64,000 nt of DNA, taken from contig NC_135118.1 in NCBI RefSeq assembly GCF_050908995.1, forward strand, positions 19,539,501 to 19,603,500, given 5' to 3'. Under the pieces are notes generated by a model. It searched no databases, was not told the origin of the DNA, and saw only the letters and a list, made by a program, of their open reading frames with translations. Positions within the stretch are counted from its first letter, which is position 1. Every line of letters starts with the position of its first letter. A program made the translations under genes and the position numbers. This document shows, one piece after another, positions 57,786-64,000 of the stretch. Origin of the DNA: Andrena cerasifolii (lineage: Eukaryota; Arthropoda; Insecta; Hymenoptera; Andrenidae).

Positions 57786-57944
57786 CTAAGTATGGGCATT
57801 GATTGTTTCTTCATTATCTTCATCTGAATCCTCATCATCGTCAGTCGTTTCTTCGAAAGATGAAGTTGAAGAACTTGATGTCGATGCTTTTTCGTCGATA
57901 GATGGAGAACGCAGCAACAATATAACTTCTTCTGTTATATACAT
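57786..57944 (-). other. Small acidic open frame, 52 codons
   Basis: Starts MYITEEVILLL and continues with a Ser-rich stretch and EETTDDDEDSDEDNEE before a TAG. The composition is unusual for random AT-rich DNA and resembles acidic low-complexity tails of nuclear or transposase proteins. No neighbours support it as a gene; it may be a fragment. Confidence 0.25.
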
Positions 57945-57984
57945 ATATAACTAAATTTTAATTTAGAGAATTTATACTGTAATA

Positions 57985-58220
57985 CTGTATTGTATTGTAT
58001 TTTTTGTTTTCCTGTGTGCAAAGCATTTCGGCTTATATTGTCCAACGAACGATAATCATTTTTCCTTTTTCCCTCCTCTCTCCTTCGGGTCCCAGCAGCG
58101 GCGACGCACCGGGAAACAGGTGATGATGGTCACCCATCTTTCCCCAGTACGCCGCCCCGTGATGTTTAACTTCGGTGATCTAACGAGAACCGGTGTTTCC
58201 ATCACGGCCATGGCCGCTGG
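57985..58220 (-). mobile_element. 5S rRNA-derived SINE (SINE3 type) with 13-bp target duplication
   Basis: On the minus strand, 58220-58092 is a diverged 5S rRNA: ggttctcgttagatcaccga, agttaaaca, ggcgtactgg and gatgggtgacc correspond to the 5S body and its internal promoter (A box, intermediate element, C box). The first bases (ccagcggc) still pair with the last (gccgctgctgg), preserving helix I. A unique 3' part follows and ends in aaaacaaaaaatacaataca. TTATACTGTAATA on the plus strand flanks both sides (57972-57984 and 58221-58233), an exact 13-bp duplication as left by LINE-driven retrotransposition. Confidence 0.85.
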
Positions 58221-58233
58221 TTATACTGTAATA

Positions 58234-59415
58234 TATAAAATTAAATGAAAACTTCAAACTGCAAGAGATGGTTCACTGTGCGCATTCGGTAAAAGACTAA
58301 TCCGAGGAGGCAGAAAGACACTTCGAACGAGCCAATATCCAGTGTTTATACGAATTAATACTAATAGAAGATAAAGTCCACGGAATGAAAGCGTTTCAGA
58401 TTTCCCTCAACTTCCTCAGGCGCCTTTCAAGTGGTTGCATAGGGACACGCGTTCAGAACGCAAAACTCCTCGCGCGACGGATTTTAAAATCCCTATAGAG
58501 CCAAAGGTTGCAGGAAGTTGCACTTAAAATTTACATGATCTGAACAGCAGTTGTCTAAGCTTTCATATAAAATAGGTCCGATGTGTATCACTTCTAATCA
58601 TTTTTTTATAAGCCTTCTCGAAGTGTAAATAGTTATAAATTTTACATTGTTTATACACGCATTAAGAAATGCTTATAACACATATAAATAACTAAAATAT
58701 ATTTACTTACCTATATACTCGTGTAATACAAACCCATATTTTATTGTTCTATAATGAGTAATTACAACAATTGGTTTCACTTAAAATTTCATGATTTACA
58801 CTTTTGTAACACTATATCTGATTATAGAATTGCCTGAAATATATAATATGATTGGAGTTTGAAGGTTTCGGGGGTTATCAGTACATAGGAAAAAAAGAAT
58901 ATTTCTGTAAACATTGAAGTTGAAAAATTGACTTTTGGCCACAAAGCGCCGCTTTCCAGGCCACTGTGCGATGTCGGGGCACGCGGCACAGGAAATCCGA
59001 CATCCAAGTCGCGCAGCCATCATTACAACTGCGGCGGAACGTTATCGTCTCGTGAGTCAACCGCACGGACCGAATATCGATTGTCTACGATCGTGTCTGC
59101 CGGTCACGTTTCAATGACACGACAAAAATGGAACGATCGTTCAATAAGGACCCGTGGCCATGGTTCTGCTGTGCCGGTTTGTCTTTTATGCGACACACGC
59201 AGCAGCGCGTATCTGCGTGGTTTCGCCAACTAATCGACCGCGGGTCGAAGTGCCATTATTTCGCTTTATTGCCGCGAACATTCTCAAACTCTTTCCCGAA
59301 CTCAAATTTTAAATTCACGGACATGCGAGGATTCACGGACATGCGAGGATTCACTGAAACGATCGGACCATTTCTTTACACGCGCTCGTTTACCAAGTAA
59401 TAGTGGCATTTCTAG
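58234..59415. other. Intergenic, GC-rich at 58930-59400
   Basis: Overlapping short frames on both strands at 58796-59400 have no domain; a perfect local repeat (acatgcgaggattca, twice) lies near 59322-59352. Confidence 0.4.
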
Positions 59416-59424
59416 GAGTTAGGA

Positions 59425-59925
59425 GGCTGTTCCGGTCTAGAAGCCCATAAAAATAGGTGATCCTTAGGAATTAATTCAAGAGAAACTACTACGTATAATC
59501 TAATGGGACTTTTTGCATTGTATTAAGGATGTCTTAGATTATAGAAATATATTTTTTGTTTTATAATTAACCGTTGCAGACGGCACTGGGGAGTCGTTAA
59601 AGTCGAGGCGTTCAAAAATTCGTCCAAATCGGTGGGACCTGTATCTCCAATAATTATTATTCGATTCGACTGAACTGCTTTTTATTTTGAAGAATATACT
59701 ACTGGCTAAAGGGGAAAACCAGAATAAATTACAAAAATGACATTTTTTTAGAAGATAACGACACTTCAAATTTAAAATCACTTTTCCCTGTATTTTTCGT
59801 CCTTTCAACGGCTTTGAAAATTATAAATTTCCAATTTTTTGTAATTTCTTCTGGTTTCCCCTCTAGCCAGAAGTACGTTCTTCAAAATAAAAAAAGTTTC
59901 AGTCAACTAAGTAACTCAGTAAACT
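59425..59925 (+). mobile_element. Truncated copy of TTAA foldback family A
   Basis: ctgttccggtctagaagccc, taggtgatccttaggaatta, attgtattaaggatgtctta and ttgcagacggc follow element A (16692-17579) through its first arm and centre; the second arm ends near aaaaaaagtttcagtc. The left TTAAGGGG is degraded. Confidence 0.8.
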
Positions 59926-61185
59926 AAGAAAAAACTTCCTTTTGTTTATTTCGGGCAAGAATTAAAGGCTCCACTTTTCCCGCCATTTCCCAACTCCAGT
60001 CGCAGTCTACGCGCATCAACAATTAATCAATTTCGTCCGGACGAACTTGAAATTATTCAATTAAATTTTATTTACGTCTTGCATAAACATATATGAAAAC
60101 ACCCCGAAAGTTCTGGAGAGTTCGACTTGATCCATCTGTGTTAAAAAAAATCACGAAAAATCACCTTTTTCAGCGTCCTAAACCAGATTCTCCTTTACGA
60201 GGTGAAGGTCCAGAATCAGCGAAAAGAATCCTGACCAATAGCTGCACCTATTCTCCAAGCCCCTTTTCACGAGTGTCCGCGAAGATCGCCGGAAATGCAC
60301 GAAGGGGCCACACGCTTCCCGACCGAGCACGGGGACGAACTCGCTGCGAGCCAAGTCGACGATTCGGCGTCGAGTCGAAGCGAACGAGAAAGCGGGGCCG
60401 CGGACAGTTCCACGGAAAACTAGAACACAGCGGCATTAATCGTAGCCGCGATGCGGTTGTTGCAACGCAATTGTCCCCGGCAAATCGACGTCTCTATCAC
60501 CGGCATCGAATTCTTTCGCGGTGTTTTTTTTACGCTTTCTACACCGGGTGGAGGAGGAATGCCCGATAGAGCGGCTCGACGTTCGCGCAGTCGAAGTCGA
60601 AATAATTATGTGCGCGCGGTAGAAAGTGGCCGGGGGAACGGTCGAAAACGAAAGTGGCCCGAAGATTCTCCGGGTATGGAATTTAAACAGATATCCAAGT
60701 GCACCGTGCCCGCTTCACAGCCCCGCGAGTCCCGCGTCGTTAGAAAGCAATTCGAGCAGCCTAACGTTCCTTCTTTTTTTATCCGCCAGTTTTTTCCTAC
60801 GAGTCCGTAAAAGTACCGTTCGAGAGCGGCGTAACGCGACGGGACGAGCATCGTTTCGATCCCCGGTTTCGCGAGGCTCACAAATTTTCTGTCGGGATGC
60901 TCGCCGGCGCGGAGAGCCCCGACGGGCCGCGCGTAAATTTATCGCGCCCAGTCGGAGGTTTCGCGCGTACCGCGGAATTACGCGGCGTGACCCTAATTAG
61001 ACTTTTCCATCGCCGTAGTTTAGCCTAACGCGCGGCGGCGGCTCGCGTGGCCGACGATATAGCCGGGCGACCGATAGCCCTCCCGATCGCCCGGATAATA
61101 ACTGTGCATGGTGACGAGGAACGCTGACGAGGCTTCGAGAGCATTCCACCCACGCGCGCGTCCGATTCGTGACGTATTCGCTTCG
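59926..61185. other. GC-rich island with the longest non-repeat open frame, no gene
   Basis: The 158-codon frame at 60093-60569 is basic, low in hydrophobic structure and overlapped by frames on the opposite strand; no domain or splice logic supports it. CpG content is high from 60240 to 61180. Confidence 0.4.
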
Positions 61186-61187
61186 TA

Positions 61188-62167
61188 GGGACACCGGGGC
61201 TAGTTGTTGCGCTACTCGGTTTTCAATTTTTTGCATTCTTGCTTGCTTTAATTAGTTAATAACAAATATGTCAAAATACACTTTGGTACTTCCTCTTTAA
61301 TATATAGCAAGCGAAAACTTGCAAAAATACATAGCTACGAATTGAATGAAAAAATAATGGTATTTGGACGAATGCAAAATGTATTAATTTAAACCCACTG
61401 CGGGGCAAGTTGATACTGCTGTGGGGCGTGTTGATACATCTGTAAAATATCCGTTCAATGAATAGCTAATAAATTTGAAAAATCTAATTTTAATCTAGAT
61501 ACCTTTCCAACAATATAGACTCTAACTGAACAAAGACGTATTCTAAAAATCAAACAGATTTTTGAACAAACATAAAATACTTTTTTATTTTTATTTTATG
61601 TCTGGAATATCCCACTTTAACATAAGGTGTATTCTTCTTTTTGTTAATATATCTTAATAAACTCGTTTGGTCAATATTGCATATTTTCGCGCTTCGCTTT
61701 AATGATTTTGTTTTTTTTTCTACCGCGACACACGCTTTGTTAAAAATATCTTGCGATATCTCGCCACGCTTTGTCTTTTTGATATAATTTCGAACCACTT
61801 TCCTAGAAATAGAGGGAAGAAATTAAATTGGAAATAGTCGGGGGAAATTGATACACTGTATCAACATGTCCCAGAGAAGACGTATCGACTTACCCTACAG
61901 GAAGTCATTATGTACAAACATGTCCATAAAAAAATGTGGAGCATATAAACAACATAAAAAGACATAATTACCTTACCTTCAAAAGACTCGATGTGATGCC
62001 AAATTAGTTCTGGTTATAAAATTCTCTATAGCGTCTCAAAACGGATTGGAAAGTGAACACGACTATTTACTTTTTCTCTACATAAACGAGAACTGTTACA
62101 CATACGGTGTCGAGATAATTCGTCTGTATTAACCTGCCTCTGTGTCAACTAGCCCTGGTGCCTCCCC
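61188..62167 (-). mobile_element. TA-flanked pogo-like element, 980 bp, with DNA-binding fragment
   Basis: The ends gggacaccggggctagttgt and tcaactagccctggtgcctcccc are inverted and flanked by TA (61186-61187 and 62168-62169). It encodes only the N-terminal DNA-binding part of a transposase on the minus strand. It is the same family as 54970-55941. Confidence 0.87.
61550..61798 (-). pseudogene. Pogo-type transposase N-terminal fragment (pipsqueak HTH)
   Basis: An acceptor-like TTCCCTCTATTTCTAG precedes GAAA then VVRNYIKKTKRGEISQDIF. The next 35 residues (VAVEKKTKSLKRSAKICNID, TSLLRYINKKK) form the helix-turn-helix of a Psq domain, used by pogo-type transposases to bind their own ends. The usual Met start appears as GTG here, and no catalytic region follows, so it is a remnant; a read-through peptide could still bind DNA. 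Confidence 0.75.
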
Positions 62168-62339
62168 TATATGTTAATTTGGAGTTTCAGTGCCATCAGA
62201 CCTTTGTCATATTTGTTAGAGATAATAAATTCATTAATAATACAAAATGCACAAAAATATATGCGTTTAAAAAATAAGGTATCGTTGTTTTAACGTGCTT
62301 TTACTTTGCACCACTTTCCTCTGCAAAGTACCTACCCTA

Positions 62340-62520
62340 GGGTAAAGGTACCAGTAGTTGACAACTTTTAAAAAAAAACATGAAAAATAAGGTTTTTAGA
62401 AGTGGCGAACTGTGAGTATTAGAAGCCGCGGTGCGCCGTTGAAAAGAGATAGTTGCACTTATAAAAACCTTATTTTTTACGTTTTTTCTGAAAATTTGTC
62501 AACTACTGGTACCTTTACCC
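62340..62520. mobile_element. GGGTAAAGGTACC MITE, about 180 bp
   Basis: The ends gggtaaaggtaccagtagtt and aactactggtacctttaccc are perfect inverted repeats. TA precedes the left end (62338-62339); the right flank is TCTA, so the TA duplication is imperfect. Inner arms aaaaataaggtttttag / taaaaaccttatttttt also pair. Confidence 0.82.
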
Positions 62521-62920
62521 TCTACTATATTTTTTTACGATTTTTTTATCACATTTGGCGGTGAAGTGTATATCTTCCTGAAAAAAGTTGAGAACCCTAG
62601 TCACAATATCGTCGATTTCGCGAACGTCTCGAGGCTAGAGCGAACCGCAAAACGTATTCGGATTGAGTTTCGTTCGTTGAAACCATAGAACGATAACGTA
62701 TCACCGAGCGCGTATTCCTTAGTGAAGCGGTTCTTCTTTCCGCGAAGTGCACTTGTGCGGCTGGCTAGAGAGTAAAAATGGGGAATAACATTCATAGGCT
62801 ATCGCGCGTTTGCCCCTGATGCGTGAAGATCGATAAACTCGTAAATTCTACGGCGATAGCAAGACCGTCGAAATATTCTTCCAACACGGCTAACAAGGGA
62901 ATCTTGTTATCGATTGATAT
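62521..62920. other. Intergenic, no feature seen
   Basis: Mixed composition; no gene supported. Confidence 0.4.
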
Positions 62921-62924
62921 TTCT

Positions 62925-63175
62925 CAATTTTTTTTCACTGATTTTTTTCTCGATTTTTTTTTCACTGATTTTTCTCAATTTTTTTCACTAATTTTTTCTC
63001 GAATTTTTTTTCACTGATTTTTCTCGATTTTTTTCACTGATTTTTCTCGATTTTTTTCACTGATTTTTCTCGATTTTTTTTTCACTGATTTATCTCAATT
63101 TTTTTCACTAATTGTTTCTCGATTTTTTTTCACTGATTTTTCTCGATTTTTTTCACTGATTTTTTCTCGATTTTT
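62925..63175. repeat. T-rich minisatellite, about 22-bp unit
   Basis: tttttctcgattttttttca followed by ctga is repeated about eleven times with small length changes. Some units have caatt in place of cgatt. Confidence 0.9.
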
Positions 63176-63735
63176 TAAAAACCCTGCGGGTTTGTAGAGG
63201 GCCTCAATAGAAGCATCGGGAAATTTTTCGTTTGTGCTCATTCTTCTGTGTGAAAACACCCCTAAATGTTAGCGAGTGATTTCCTACTTTCCTGCATATC
63301 TTAAAAACTATAGCAGGTATAAACAAATTATTACAATGAAAATCTAACGGCTTTTTATGGCCTATAAAACTGTGCAATCAAATTATTTAAAATTTGTAAT
63401 TTAAAGAGAAAAATGTGCCCCACCAGAAATTTTAAACATTTCGATTACATAGTTCTATACAGCATACAAGACCCATTAAATTTTCTCTATAACAAGCTTT
63501 TCATATCTACTATAATTTTCAAGATATACTGGCAAATAGGAAAACACTCATTAACCCGGGTGAATTTTTTTCGCGTGATTTTTGCGCGAAAAAATCTGGA
63601 CTTCCACTTTAAATAGCCGGTAACATTTTGTTTTAAATTAACCCCTTAAATTTTCCCTCCGTTAATCAGAGGATACATTAATATACCAACGAAATCTTTT
63701 CTGTATTTTGATTTTAGATAATCTGGTTCCGAATA
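63176..63735. other. Intergenic, no gene
   Basis: AT-rich; the frame at 63413-63616 is not recognisable. Confidence 0.4.
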
Positions 63736-63739
63736 TCAG

Positions 63740-63955
63740 TGCTCACCGCAAAGCCAAATTTTTAAAAAGGCTTCCTGTATGTCTGCCGTTACTTTGTTAT
63801 AAACGTGAACATTTTTCCACGAAAAAATTACCAAATATTCTTCAAACGTTGCTCTATTAACTGCAAAAAGTTCTGTCAAAGTATATGCTGCCACTTTTTA
63901 AAAAAAAAATCACAAACATCCGCCTCTTTTCGGCCGCCTGGCTAGGTACATCAAC
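63740..63955. repeat. Diverged copy of the 6517-6740 dispersed repeat
   Basis: gctcaccgcaaagcc, aaggcttcct and the end ctcttttcggccgcctggct parallel the 6517-6740 copy in the same order. Confidence 0.55.
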
Positions 63956-64000
63956 AAGAATTCAAGGCCCAATTTCGCGCAACGAAGCCCATAAAAAATC

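Noticed and set aside
60093..60569. 158-codon open frame
   Set aside because: Highly basic, GC-rich, overlapped by frames on the other strand, no domain, and it starts inside AT-rich non-coding DNA.

Overview
This is a nuclear genome window from an insect, most likely a hymenopteran (bee, ant, wasp or sawfly). Evidence: a spliced gene encoding an insect-type MICAL protein with short GT-AG introns, CpG-dense GC-rich islands alternating with very AT-rich DNA, an AT-rich mitochondrial nad2 insertion whose reading frame ends on a TGA (Trp in the invertebrate mitochondrial code), and many short inverted-repeat DNA transposons. Species placement is inference.

Only one cellular gene is recognisable. 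Mical lies on the minus strand at 4539-59. Nine exons join in phase with canonical splice sites to give a 791-residue protein: an N-terminal segment, a flavin monooxygenase domain, a basic linker, a calponin-homology (CH) domain and a Ser/Pro-rich tail that ends at a stop at 59-61. No LIM domain is reached, so this is either a short isoform with its own last exon or the first part of a longer gene running off the left edge.

The other 59 kb upstream of Mical holds no gene I can defend. It is a mosaic of two things. First, GC-rich, CpG-dense islands without genes (about 7.2-7.7, 9.35-9.9, 13.4-14.2, 17.6-18.4, 20.3-21.3, 24.2-24.7, 32.1-32.5, 35.0-36.2, 39.0-40.3, 41.7-43.2, 44.9-45.4, 48.9-49.5, 52.2-52.7, 59.0-59.4 and 60.2-61.2 kb). 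Second, AT-rich DNA loaded with non-autonomous transposons, many with readable termini and target-site duplications: a hAT-type foldback element (8-bp duplication), a family of TTAA-flanked foldback elements, a family with 3-bp duplications, TA-flanked mariner/pogo-type elements (two keep pieces of a pogo-type transposase), a Tc1 remnant, and a SINE derived from 5S rRNA with a 13-bp duplication.

Tandem repeats are also prominent: a 152-bp higher-order minisatellite (26.4-26.9 kb), a 1.5-kb pyrimidine array (33.5-35.0 kb), a TCGAA-rich minisatellite (31.0-31.5 kb), ATT arrays (37.3-37.6 kb) and a 22-bp T-rich repeat (62.9-63.2 kb). Most long open frames in the window come from these repeats or from GC-rich islands and are not genes.
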